A stretch of 49,442 bases of DNA. Origin: a virus. Below, in pieces: positions 7,774 through 16,793 of this stretch (position 1 is the stretch's first letter; the number at the start of each line of letters is the position of its first letter). The position numbers and the translations under genes were made by a program. The notes below the pieces were generated by a model that saw nothing but the letters and a program-made list of their open reading frames with translations, was not told where the DNA came from and ran no database searches. The DNA lies in IMG/VR virus record IMGVR_UViG_3300035670_000321, positions 1 to 49,442 of that record, one strand, 5' to 3'.

Positions 7774-9225
7774 ATGGACGAATTTTTGCAGCGGTATCCT
7801 TATAAGAACAAGCCCTTCTTGCATCAAGAGGCGTATTTGACACGCTTTTGGGAGAAGCGAGTGGCCGCTCTCTTTTCCGAGATGGGCACGGGCAAGTCTT
7901 TCATGTTGATCAACAACATGGCAATGTTGTATGACCAAGGGCAGATTAATGCCGCGTTGATCATCGCACCGAAGGGGGTTTATCGGAACTGGATGGACAC
8001 TGAGATACCCAAACACATGCCGGATCATGTGGTTTACCGAACGGTGTTATGGAGTGCCTCCCCCAAGAAAGCAGAAAGCCAAGCCCTAGAAAACTTGTTC
8101 GAGATCACCGAAGACTTCAAGATTTTGATCATGAACGTTGAGGCCCTTTCCACTGAGAAAGGGGTCAGATTCGCAAGTAGGTACTTACTTGCACATGAGG
8201 CGTTCATGGCGATCGATGAATCGACCACGATCAAAACGCATACGGCGGCACGGGCAAAGAATGCGACGAAGATTGGCAAGCAGGCCAAGTTCAAGCGCAT
8301 CATGACCGGCTCTCCGGTGACGAAGAATCCGTTGGACCTATTCCAGCAGTGCGTGTTCCTTGATCCGCGATGCTTGGGGCATGACAGTTTCTACACGTTT
8401 CAGGCGCGCTATGCGGTGATGCAGGAGCGGCATCTGGCAACGCATAGCTTCAAGCAGATTCTGGGCTTTCGGCATTTGGAGGAGCTACGGGAGAAGCTTG
8501 ACCGCTTTAGCTTTCGCGTGACGAAGGAAGAGTGCTTGGACCTACCGGACAAGCTGTACACCAAGCGCGAGGTGGACTTAACTGAAGAGCAGGCCAAGGC
8601 GTACAAAGAGATGCGGCTGATGGCGTTGGCGATGTTCAAAGAGGGGGATGTGTCCACGGTGAACGCCTTGACGCAGATTATGCGACTGCATCAGATCGTC
8701 TGCGGGCACGTGAAGCTGGATAACGGGGACGTGTTGGAGTTGCCAAACAACCGGATCAAGGAGCTCTTGAGTATTGTCGAGGAGTCCGACGGCAAGATGA
8801 TCATCTGGGCCAACTATCGGCATGACATTGAGGCGATCAAGCTGGCCCTGTCCTCGGTCTACGGGATGAACTCGGCGGCGGCGTACTACGGGGAGACGGA
8901 GACCGACAAGCGGCAGGAGATCGTCAACGAATTCCAAGACCCGAACAGCCCACTGCGGTTCTTCATCGGCAACCCGACCACCGGCGGCTACGGCCTGACC
9001 TTAACGGCGGCAAATCTGGTGGTGTACTACAGCAATTCCTTTGACCTTGAGAAGCGGCTCCAGTCAGAAGACCGGGCGCACCGGATCGGCCAGACCAAGA
9101 ACGTGACCTACATCGACCTGATCTGCCCCGGCACGGTGGACGAGAAGATCGTTAAATCCCTGCGCGACAAGATTAATATTGCCACCCAAGTCATGGGAGA
9201 GGAGCTCAAAGCATGGCTAATTTGA
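7774..9225 (+). CDS. SNF2-like SF2 DNA helicase/translocase
   Basis: DNA-dependent ATPase of the SNF2/DEAD group, 483 aa. Motif I is EMGTGKS (36-42), motif II is IDES (147-150), motif III is TGSPVTKNPLD (178-188), and the second RecA lobe has GGYGLTLTAAN (404-414) and SEDRAHRIGQ (431-440, motif VI). I start it at ATG 7774 with AAAGGAG seven bases upstream; the longer frame from 7552 is an artefact running through the divergent promoter and the opposite early gene. It lies on the opposite strand to the rest of the replication genes and overlaps the nuclease gene by 13 bases, suggesting the two proteins act together in DNA repair, recombination or replication. Confidence 0.95.
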   Translation: MDEFLQRYPYKNKPFLHQEAYLTRFWEKRVAALFSEMGTGKSFMLINNMAMLYDQGQINAALIIAPKGVYRNWMDTEIPKHMPDHVVYRTVLWSASPKKAESQALENLFEITEDFKILIMNVEALSTEKGVRFASRYLLAHEAFMAIDESTTIKTHTAARAKNATKIGKQAKFKRIMTGSPVTKNPLDLFQQCVFLDPRCLGHDSFYTFQARYAVMQERHLATHSFKQILGFRHLEELREKLDRFSFRVTKEECLDLPDKLYTKREVDLTEEQAKAYKEMRLMALAMFKEGDVSTVNALTQIMRLHQIVCGHVKLDNGDVLELPNNRIKELLSIVEESDGKMIIWANYRHDIEAIKLALSSVYGMNSAAAYYGETETDKRQEIVNEFQDPNSPLRFFIGNPTTGGYGLTLTAANLVVYYSNSFDLEKRLQSEDRAHRIGQTKNVTYIDLICPGTVDEKIVKSLRDKINIATQVMGEELKAWLI

Positions 9226-9899
9226 TACCCGTCAAGAATCTGTACACCTACGAGCGGCTAGAACGTATCGATTCGCCGCAAGGACGCACTTATCGCCGGG
9301 GCGATGACGTGCCGGTGCACAGCGTGACCGCCATTCTTGACAAGACGAAAAACAAAGCGACGCTGGACGCGTGGGTGGCGCGAGTAGGGGCGGCAGAAGC
9401 GGAGCGAATCAAGACAGAAGCCGCTCATGTCGGGACCGCTATGCATTTCGCCATTGAAAGATTCCTAGAGGGAAGTGCGCTGCCCCCGGCGGAGGATTGG
9501 TTGCAGGTGCGGGGCTATAAGATGGGCTATCGCTTGATCCATGATCACTTCGACGCGCTGGACGAGGTATGGGGCTCCGAGGTGCCGCTGTACTACCCCG
9601 GCAAGTACGCGGGGACGACTGACTTGGTGGGCGTGTTCCGTGGGAAACCAGCCATCGTGGACTTCAAACAGAGCTTGAAGCCCAAGCGATATGAATGGAT
9701 CACGGACTACTTCCATCAGTTGTCGGCCTACGCGATGGCGCACGACATCCTGCACGGCACGAACATCAACTTCGGCGTGGTGTTAGTCGCAGTACAGGAT
9801 GGATCGACGCAGGAATTCACGACCACGGGCCGTGACTTCGAGCGTCAGAAAGAAGAGTGGATGGCGCGGCTAGAAAAGTTCTTGGCGACGCTTACCTAA
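9213..9899 (+). CDS. PD-(D/E)XK nuclease (RecB/Cas4-like exonuclease)
   Basis: Predicted 5'-3' exonuclease or recombination nuclease, 228 aa. Core residues are visible: His78 in GTAMHFAIERF, Asp137 in YAGTTDLVG, and Asp150-Phe-Lys152 in AIVDFKQS, the D-x-K metal site; a downstream FHQLSAYAMA helix fits the QxxxY motif of the RecB family. The ATG at 9213 lies inside the end of the SNF2-like helicase gene, so the two are probably coupled and functionally paired. The stop converges with the minus-strand 77-aa gene (8-base tail overlap), with no obvious terminator between them. Confidence 0.88.
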   Translation: MANLIPVKNLYTYERLERIDSPQGRTYRRGDDVPVHSVTAILDKTKNKATLDAWVARVGAAEAERIKTEAAHVGTAMHFAIERFLEGSALPPAEDWLQVRGYKMGYRLIHDHFDALDEVWGSEVPLYYPGKYAGTTDLVGVFRGKPAIVDFKQSLKPKRYEWITDYFHQLSAYAMAHDILHGTNINFGVVLVAVQDGSTQEFTTTGRDFERQKEEWMARLEKFLATLT

Positions 9900-10125
9900 A
9901 CCGGGCGGTCTTGGCGGCAATGCGTTTTGGCTGCGCGACGAATTGCTTGCCAGCTTTCTTGCCTGCTCGCTTTGCCTTCGTTGTAGCTGCGTACTCTGCG
10001 GGAGTCAATGCTTTGATCGCCTTCTCCGGCAGATAACGCTCGCCGGTAATCGACGAGGGTTTGCCGCTCTTGGTTTTCCAACGTTGTTTACCCCAAGCCT
10101 TCAGACTTAGCTGTGGCTTTTTCAT
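9892..10125 (-). CDS. Small basic protein, 77 aa (DUF5872-like)
   Basis: Strongly basic, with a K-W-x-T-K-SGKPS pattern, GERYLPEKAIKAL, a PAEYAATTKAKRAGKKAGKQF helix and a Lys/Arg-rich tail. From memory this matches the DUF5872 type of small proteins found in phages and large viruses; the name is unverified. Function is unknown, and nucleic-acid binding would fit the charge. It is the last gene of the long minus-strand late region and converges with the plus-strand nuclease. Confidence 0.78.
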   Translation of the reverse strand: MKKPQLSLKAWGKQRWKTKSGKPSSITGERYLPEKAIKALTPAEYAATTKAKRAGKKAGKQFVAQPKRIAAKTARFR

Positions 10126-10310
10126 TTATAGCTCCCACCCGCTTCCTTATATTTCTTTGCCAGAAGCTGGGCCTTGCGCGCGGACCATTGGCCCGCTGCA
10201 GTGCCCTGCACGTTTGATCCTTTGATTTGTTCGAACAGGCGCTTACGCAAAGAGGGCTTTGTGTAGTTGCCCGCCTGATTCACCTTCGACTTCGTCGGTT
10301 TGGTTGCCAT
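10122..10310 (-). CDS. Small basic protein, 62 aa
   Basis: Basic protein beginning MATKPTKSKVNQAGNYTKP and containing QWSARKAQLLAKKYKEAGG. I use the ATG at 10310, which has AGGAG five bases upstream; a GTG at 10316 is in frame but overlaps that spacing. It overlaps the next gene start by four bases. Similar short proteins occur beside the preceding family in phages. No function is known; DNA or RNA binding is a guess from charge. Confidence 0.75.
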   Translation of the reverse strand: MATKPTKSKVNQAGNYTKPSLRKRLFEQIKGSNVQGTAAGQWSARKAQLLAKKYKEAGGSYK

Positions 10311-10318
10311 GAGCACTC

Positions 10319-13300
10319 CTATCGTAGCGTTGCGTCAAACGGGAAAAGACGTTGCAACATCTCGCGACTTGATCCACCGCCCGCCGCAGGCGCGCCACCA
10401 CCTAACTGAGGAGGACCTCCGCCACCAATATTTAACCCCGGAACCCCCCGTGTGGAGGCGGTTGCGGGTTGGCGACGTGGTGCAAAACTACGCACAGGCT
10501 GTGGCGCTTGGACCGTGGGCTCTGGGCCGGGTTCAGTAAACCGTTCGTAGTTCAAGCCTGCGGCGGTCAGATAGGCATGCATCTGACGCGCGAGCATCAA
10601 CTTCTCACCTTCTGACTGACCGCGACGTAGGAGCAGCGCCATCATCTGTGGGTCTTTCGTGGCCTCTTCGATGATCCCTCGCACCAACAGCATCGGAGAC
10701 TTATCGAAGATTTGGCGCATATACTTCGAGCCTGCTGAAGCCGCAATCAGCGATCCGGGTCCACTACCTGACACACTAGTACCAATGCGCGAGCCGACCA
10801 CACGCAATGCCAGTTCGGTTGCTGCGTCTGCGCCCTGCATGACGCCTTCCATAAGCTGACGATCGCCCAGCGATTGCTCGACACGTATCATCGGATCGAT
10901 GATGCGCCTGAGGTTCTTGCCTTCCGAGAGGGTCATCACACCCTGCGAGCGCAGGATGTTGTAAATCGAAGGTTGTCCTTGGGCAATGGGACTGAAAAAC
11001 GCATCCTTGAACGCCTGCGCGTTAAAGCCCCTGTCGCCTCCGGCCTTGGTAAACGCATAATCGTAGAGACTCGACTTCAGCCCCGCTGCGGCATCCGGCC
11101 CACCCGCTTTTGCCAGCTTGACGATGTTTGAGAGACTGCGAACAGGGAACTTACTGTTCAAGGCATCCGCGATCGCCATGGACGGCGACTCACGCTTTAG
11201 CACTTGCGCAAAGGCTGTCTGATTTCTCAGGCTCTTGTCCAATACGCTGTTAGCACTTGCCGTTGCCTTAAACGCGTTTTCTGCTTTAACCGCATCGGAT
11301 AGATCATCCGTGATCTGCAATCTGTCCAGCAGCGGTCTGCGCTTTTCAATGAAACGGCTTAGGCGAGTAGCGCTTACGCGGCCCGTATTCGGGTCAATCG
11401 TCTCTGCTGCAGCCAGACGCAGAATACGCTGCTGTGCGTCTCGAATCGATACCACACGAGAACTGGACAGATCGGCTAAGGGCTTCAAGGACAGCGCTTC
11501 TGCGCTATCTCTGCCAAATCGTGCGACGGCATCGGTGTACTCTTTGCGAAGCATGCCTACTGCGTCTTCGATGTCGGCCATCCGCATCGCAGCCAAGTCG
11601 TTGTTCGCGCCGAAAGCCCGCTGGACAAGCACTTCTGGTGGATAAGCAAGGGCACCCGTGCCTTTTTTACTGAGCATCTCCCCGGCAAAGCTGCGAGTGA
11701 AGTAGTCATTCAGCGTTCTTGAAAAGCTGCGCGCTTCGTCCAACGCAGGAGATTTGACCTGATCCAAGTCCTTCATCATGCTGTTCGCAATGTTGCCGAA
11801 GAACCGCGCGTCAGCGTTTTCTCCTTTGACCGCAGCATCACGCGCAAGGTCTAGAAGGTTGGAGCGCATATTGACCAGTTCGCCCAGTTGGACATCGCGC
11901 CCTTTTGGCAAAAAGCGATCGGGGACAATCCCTGTATTGGCAAACTCTTCCGTCTGCCTGCCTAATTTGTAGCGAGCGACATCCGCCTCTGTCACTCCCA
12001 TCTGCCCCATCACTTTTTTGACGAGGGGAGGCACGGTGCCTTTATAGACAGAATCTGCAATAGTCAGCGTTTCGTTCAGGAAGTCGCGAACGGTATTGGT
12101 GGGAACAACTGAGGGCAACGTTACTCGCGTTACCTCGCGGGTACGCATGAGCGGTCTACCCGCTTCATCCACCATCTTGCCGACCTGAACACGCTCAGTC
12201 ACTGTCTGAGTCGTGGGCCGTGACAAGTCCGCCACGGCACGTGTCCACAACGTGCGCTCATGACCCCGTGCATCGGACAAGGCATCCTGCGTCGCTTGAC
12301 GCACAATCTCGCCAATCTGTTGACGGGCCTCGGGCGTGTCTTTGCTAATGCGTTGAATCTTCTGTGCAGCGTTTAAGAGCGCAACGCTCTGCCGGTTTTC
12401 CAGCATGGCGTTGAAGGCTTCTTCACGTAACTGTGCAGCAGCACGAAGTGCTTGTGGGCTCCCGACCTGTTCTAGGTTCTTTGCCAACAGCGTGTAAGCC
12501 TGTAGCGTCTTTAGTCCTTGGTCCGCGATCTCTCCGCCATACTTGGCGTTCTCTCGCGCTAGGGTATTTTCCAAGATACTGAGCGCACGAACACCCGTCT
12601 TTTGCCCAGCCGTTGGCTGTGCACCTCTTGGGACGTTCGCCTCAAGCGAGCGGATGACCTTGTCAACGTCCTCGCCTGCGTCTTCGAGGATCGAGCGTAG
12701 CTTGTTGGCTGCTCGGCTCTGCCGTGCGTCTTTTGAAAAGGATGCCGCGATGTTGCCCATCAGGTCCTTGGCAGAACCCATGTGGATGAACAGCCGAGAA
12801 GGGGCGAGCACACCGCCGACAATCTCAGAGGCCAAACGTGTGCCGGGTTCCCCCGGCGCATAGGCTTCAGCCATACCGCCACCAACCCCAGCACCTGCGC
12901 CAGAGATCGCCTCTGCTGCAAGGAAAGATTTTGGGTAAGCCTGAGCAGTTCTGCCCATGGCCGCTGTCACATCTGTCAGGAAACGCGAAGCACGTGCTGC
13001 GCCTTCCATGCCGAACTTTGCTGCTGTGGGCTCCAGTATGCGGATAGCCTCAGAAACGCGTTGTGCCTGCGTGACAGGAATATTGAACGCGATGGGTGCT
13101 AACGCAATCGTATCGCCCCACGTCTTACCGCCTTCGCGGTACGGCACAAGGTCTTGACGCGCTACGCCGGGATAGCGAATGTCAAACTCATTACCTATAA
13201 GCGCGCCTATGCCTACGCCAGCCACCGTGGCACCGGCGATACCTAGAGGGGCGTATGGCCCCATCAAAGGCGCTAATCCGGTGCCTGCACGAAAGCCAAC

Positions 13301-13579
13301 CATGCCGCCTGTGACAGAAGGCGCGGTGCGCGACACGCCCTCTAATAGACCGTAGCCCACTTCGGTGGCTTTCTCGCCGACCGTGGGCTCCCCTGCTTCA
13401 GACAATGCCTCGACTGTCTCGGGCATCCCAGTGACCGGATTAATCGCACCCTCTGCCGCGCCAGTGCTTGGCACGGCAACACCCGGAGGCGGTTTGCCTG
13501 TCAACAACTCAGACGCTCGACCCCCTCCAGCAGGAGAAGACAGTGCTTCTAACTGCTGTTTCAAGGTATCTTCGGCCAT
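10319..13579 (-). CDS. Large putative internal virion/ejection protein, 1086 aa
   Basis: No catalytic domain recognised. The N-terminal 130 residues are Gly/Pro-rich, with INPVTGMPE (46-54) and a hydrophobic Gly/Ala-rich stretch (about 90-130) that could insert in a membrane. Most of the rest is long helix, and the C terminus is Pro/Gly-rich (GGGGPPQLGGGAPAAGGG). Size, helical content and position at the end of the late region, beside three more large proteins of similar style, suggest a podovirus internal core or DNA-ejection protein. Its ATG overlaps the stop of the 657-aa gene by one base (TAATG). Confidence 0.72.
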   Translation of the reverse strand: MAEDTLKQQLEALSSPAGGGRASELLTGKPPPGVAVPSTGAAEGAINPVTGMPETVEALSEAGEPTVGEKATEVGYGLLEGVSRTAPSVTGGMVGFRAGTGLAPLMGPYAPLGIAGATVAGVGIGALIGNEFDIRYPGVARQDLVPYREGGKTWGDTIALAPIAFNIPVTQAQRVSEAIRILEPTAAKFGMEGAARASRFLTDVTAAMGRTAQAYPKSFLAAEAISGAGAGVGGGMAEAYAPGEPGTRLASEIVGGVLAPSRLFIHMGSAKDLMGNIAASFSKDARQSRAANKLRSILEDAGEDVDKVIRSLEANVPRGAQPTAGQKTGVRALSILENTLARENAKYGGEIADQGLKTLQAYTLLAKNLEQVGSPQALRAAAQLREEAFNAMLENRQSVALLNAAQKIQRISKDTPEARQQIGEIVRQATQDALSDARGHERTLWTRAVADLSRPTTQTVTERVQVGKMVDEAGRPLMRTREVTRVTLPSVVPTNTVRDFLNETLTIADSVYKGTVPPLVKKVMGQMGVTEADVARYKLGRQTEEFANTGIVPDRFLPKGRDVQLGELVNMRSNLLDLARDAAVKGENADARFFGNIANSMMKDLDQVKSPALDEARSFSRTLNDYFTRSFAGEMLSKKGTGALAYPPEVLVQRAFGANNDLAAMRMADIEDAVGMLRKEYTDAVARFGRDSAEALSLKPLADLSSSRVVSIRDAQQRILRLAAAETIDPNTGRVSATRLSRFIEKRRPLLDRLQITDDLSDAVKAENAFKATASANSVLDKSLRNQTAFAQVLKRESPSMAIADALNSKFPVRSLSNIVKLAKAGGPDAAAGLKSSLYDYAFTKAGGDRGFNAQAFKDAFFSPIAQGQPSIYNILRSQGVMTLSEGKNLRRIIDPMIRVEQSLGDRQLMEGVMQGADAATELALRVVGSRIGTSVSGSGPGSLIAASAGSKYMRQIFDKSPMLLVRGIIEEATKDPQMMALLLRRGQSEGEKLMLARQMHAYLTAAGLNYERFTEPGPEPTVQAPQPVRSFAPRRQPATASTRGVPGLNIGGGGPPQLGGGAPAAGGGSSREMLQRLFPFDATLR

Positions 13580-15549
13580 TATTCCGCTCCTTTTGTCACG
13601 CGAACTTCGCTACCATTCCACAAGAAGGGAGTGCCCGGAGGATTTTTCCTCGTGAAGTCCTGCAACGCCTTGATCGTATAAATCTTCTGCGGAATACCCA
13701 GCTTTGGTAAGAAGTTTTTAAGCGTGGTCACAATCTGTGCATGCGCTTTTCGCTGTTCGACAGGCAGATTTTCGTTTGTTGCGTTTAGTCGCGCATCTGT
13801 TAGACGTGCTGTCAGGTATTTGTCAATACCGATCAGTTTATTACGCAGCTTCTCTGGGTCGTCGAAGAACCGAGGCTCAATGTTTAATTCGGTCTCAATC
13901 GCCTCACGCTCTCGTTGTGCAAAAACGGGGCTGTTTTGCAAGCTCTTTACAAGCTCACGGAATTCGCCCATGTATTGAGCACGTGCCTGCGTTACGTCCT
14001 TGCCTACGCCACCCAGTCCGGGAACGCTTGAAATAACGTCCTTAACCGTAGCAACAGGTCCGGTCAGCACAGGCGTTAATTGCCACAGCGTTTTCGCAGC
14101 AGTGGGTTTAACGGCGGGCGTTACATCAGAAGGCGCTTCGCTTACGGGCGCTCCGGGTACTCCGGGTTCCACGGGCGCTGCAGTGCCTCCCTCTGGCGCA
14201 GGAGCCTTCTTGCCAGTGGTTGGAACAGGAATATCCTTCCGTGCTCGAATCGAATTCGTTACGAAGTCGGGGATAGGCGGAACACGCGATTGAACATTCC
14301 CGGTAAACGGATCAGTGAAATACGTGGGTTCCGAGATGATCGAATACGAACTCAAGAATCGACGGTCGTTCTCTGGCGTCAACTTACCCGCAGCAAAGTC
14401 AGGCGCGAACCGCGTGACAAAATTCCACGCAGCGCCTTTTACCCCAGTGCCAAAACCTTGTCCCTTGGCAGTTGCTTTGATGATGTCTGCCGACAGCTTG
14501 CGCTGCGAGTCGATCAACCTGAAGTTGTACTCGCGGATCAATGCAACGTCCTTCTCACCGGCTTGTAGGGCAAGCGCCTTGATCTCACGCTGTGCTTTTG
14601 CAAGCTCACCCGCACGTGCGCCAATCATGGCAGGCACGTTTCGCATACCTGCCGCGATACGCCCGACAGGAGATACTGCACCTCTAATGGGGCGCCCTTC
14701 CGCGTCAACACCGGCAGCAACGTTTAACGCCCCTTGTGCAATGTCAAACAACATCTGCGATTGCACAGTGTTCTTGTCCACGCCTAAAAGACGCTCATAC
14801 GTAGGCAGACGCGCTGCCATCGCACTTTCGATGGACGGCGTTGGCGTAGGCTGCGCGCTCATCAGATTCATCACATCTTCTTGCGCTTTTGCCACGATCT
14901 CAGGAGGGTAGTAGGCTTGCTGCCCACTTAGATCAACGGGGGTCACGCCCTCCTCACCGGACCCTCCTTGAAAATGTTGAACAATCCCGCCCTCTTTCAT
15001 TGCAATGGGCGCTTGTTGTTCAGCCGCAGCAGGCAACGATGCAACGCCGCCCGGTGGCATCGGTCCCGGGGCAGGCATTGGTGGCGTGGTCTGTGGTCCT
15101 TGAGCCATGGCCGCTAAATCGGCAACCCCGCCCGCAGGTGCAGCCATCGGCGCGCCGGGCATCGGCATCGGTGGGGCAGGCATCATGCCTCCCGGAGGGG
15201 GTGCCGCCATCTGGGATTGCTGTGCCAGCACCGGCTGCAGCAGTGCCAAGACTTCGGTTGGCGTCTCGGCAGCGGCACGGTAGCCGACTAAGTCAGCCAG
15301 TTCCTCGACCCGTGCGTCTACCGAGCGCATGTCGCCCCGCAGATTGTTCATCAGGATTTCTGGCGAGTCTGGACGGCGATCCAGCATTTTTGCCATATCG
15401 CTATCGCCCTCTTCCTCGTAGTCATCCTCTTCCATGCCGTTGATGGCGTCCATGAAGCCCTGCATGATGCCGACGTTGTCGGCCTCCTCAGGCGGGACAG
15501 GAGCCCCCTTCTTCTTGAACATCGGCCTGTCAAGTACTTTAGATTTCAT
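13579..15549 (-). CDS. Putative internal virion/structural protein, 656 aa
   Basis: Begins MKSKVLDRPMFKKKG when the second of two consecutive ATGs is used; AGGAG lies five bases before it, while the first ATG (15552) is too close. Residues about 115-180 are a Met/Pro/Ala-rich linker, followed by MKEGGIVQHFQGG, a glycine motif that recurs in neighbours. The middle (about 255-380) is helical and the C-terminal 200 residues are mixed. No enzyme motif is seen. It lies between the 410-aa and 1086-aa genes, all on one transcript, and is probably a virion-internal or ejection component. Confidence 0.7.
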   Translation of the reverse strand: MKSKVLDRPMFKKKGAPVPPEEADNVGIMQGFMDAINGMEEDDYEEEGDSDMAKMLDRRPDSPEILMNNLRGDMRSVDARVEELADLVGYRAAAETPTEVLALLQPVLAQQSQMAAPPPGGMMPAPPMPMPGAPMAAPAGGVADLAAMAQGPQTTPPMPAPGPMPPGGVASLPAAAEQQAPIAMKEGGIVQHFQGGSGEEGVTPVDLSGQQAYYPPEIVAKAQEDVMNLMSAQPTPTPSIESAMAARLPTYERLLGVDKNTVQSQMLFDIAQGALNVAAGVDAEGRPIRGAVSPVGRIAAGMRNVPAMIGARAGELAKAQREIKALALQAGEKDVALIREYNFRLIDSQRKLSADIIKATAKGQGFGTGVKGAAWNFVTRFAPDFAAGKLTPENDRRFLSSYSIISEPTYFTDPFTGNVQSRVPPIPDFVTNSIRARKDIPVPTTGKKAPAPEGGTAAPVEPGVPGAPVSEAPSDVTPAVKPTAAKTLWQLTPVLTGPVATVKDVISSVPGLGGVGKDVTQARAQYMGEFRELVKSLQNSPVFAQREREAIETELNIEPRFFDDPEKLRNKLIGIDKYLTARLTDARLNATNENLPVEQRKAHAQIVTTLKNFLPKLGIPQKIYTIKALQDFTRKNPPGTPFLWNGSEVRVTKGAE

Positions 15550-15557
15550 CATCGCTC

Positions 15558-16790
15558 CTAAAACAAGCCTGCTTTCTTAGTCCCTGCGACGCTGGAAAGG
15601 GCAGCAACGCCGGTGCCCAATGCAGACATCAATGGGCTTGGCGTAGGTGCCGACGCGGCAGTAATCGAGGTTTGACCGCTCGGGGTCTTCGACAAAATGT
15701 CGGATTGGAAGGCCAACTGCTGGTACGGCATCATCGCCTCCTGCAACTTTGTTGCGCGTAGCGCATCGAGTCGAGCCTGCTGCAATGCCTGCTCCTGTGC
15801 GCCCACCTGCGAGAGCAGTGCGATGTCTGCTTGGCTGAGTTGCTGGCCCAGCGCACCCAGTTGTGCCTGCTGTCCTGCCATCGCACCCAACTGCTGACCG
15901 GCTGCGCCCAATGCCGCGCCCTGTTGCAAGCCAAACTGGCCCTGCTGTAGGCCCAGTTGACCGATGCCTTGGGCAAGCTGACCGTAAATGTTGGCCTGAC
16001 CACCCAAGATATTGGCCTGTTGTGAGGCGATTTGGGAGGGCAGAAGGCTCATCTGACCCAACGCCTGACCGCCTGCAAGTTGGCGCTGCTGTTGCGCTTC
16101 AAACGCCTGCTGTGCGGCCTGCTGCGCTTGCAGATAATTCTGCGAATAGTCTTGCAAGATGCGCTGGCCCATCACGTCCATCAGATTACGGGCCGTCTCT
16201 GCGCGTTGCACACCCTCGCGAGTACCGCCAAACGCGCCCGCACGAACAGCCTGTGCCGCCTGACCTTGCATGGCAATGTCGGCTTGGCGTTGCATCTCTT
16301 GTAGCGCGTTGGCTGTGACCTGCTGCTGGTACGGATTCATGTACGCGGTGGCCTGTCCGGGTTGGTACGCGGTTGTCGCGCCCGGAATCATCGCCGCACC
16401 ATACGCTGCTGTAGGTAGGCCCTGACCGGCTGTCTCAGCCAATCTGCCGATGTCGCCTGCCACGCCAGCGCCTGCTTGATAGGCACCGTAGGCGGCTTGC
16501 ATCTGCGGTTGGACATTCAAGGCACCGATGCCGCGCGCCGCTTCTTGCGTCAAGGTTTGCCCTGCCGTCAGCCCTTTGCTGGCCTCGGTCAGGTAAGGCG
16601 CGTAAGCCCCTACGCCCTGTTCCGCGAGCCGTGCAGCTTGAATCTGGCCTGCCCCAAGCCCGGCAACTTCGTAGCCGGGGATGGTGAAGGGTTTTGCGAC
16701 GAGTTCTTCACCGGTTTTGACCAGCGCTAATCGCGCCTTCTCAATCTCCGGCGCTTCTTGGATTGTCTGTACGCTATATTCAGTTGCCAT
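15558..16790 (-). CDS. Gln/Ala-rich putative virion protein, 410 aa
   Basis: A highly helical Gln/Ala/Gly-rich protein. It contains YMNPYQQQVTANALQEM then GAFGGTREGVQRAE, a pair of segments frequent in large structural or ejection proteins of environmental short-tailed phages. Residues about 230-340 are almost wholly Gln/Ala/Leu/Gly. No signal peptide or catalytic motif is visible; the C terminus (TGVAALSSVAGTKKAGLF) is mildly hydrophobic. It sits four bases downstream of the 680-aa gene stop. Internal virion protein is the best guess. Confidence 0.7.
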   Translation of the reverse strand: MATEYSVQTIQEAPEIEKARLALVKTGEELVAKPFTIPGYEVAGLGAGQIQAARLAEQGVGAYAPYLTEASKGLTAGQTLTQEAARGIGALNVQPQMQAAYGAYQAGAGVAGDIGRLAETAGQGLPTAAYGAAMIPGATTAYQPGQATAYMNPYQQQVTANALQEMQRQADIAMQGQAAQAVRAGAFGGTREGVQRAETARNLMDVMGQRILQDYSQNYLQAQQAAQQAFEAQQQRQLAGGQALGQMSLLPSQIASQQANILGGQANIYGQLAQGIGQLGLQQGQFGLQQGAALGAAGQQLGAMAGQQAQLGALGQQLSQADIALLSQVGAQEQALQQARLDALRATKLQEAMMPYQQLAFQSDILSKTPSGQTSITAASAPTPSPLMSALGTGVAALSSVAGTKKAGLF

Positions 16791-16793
16791 GTT

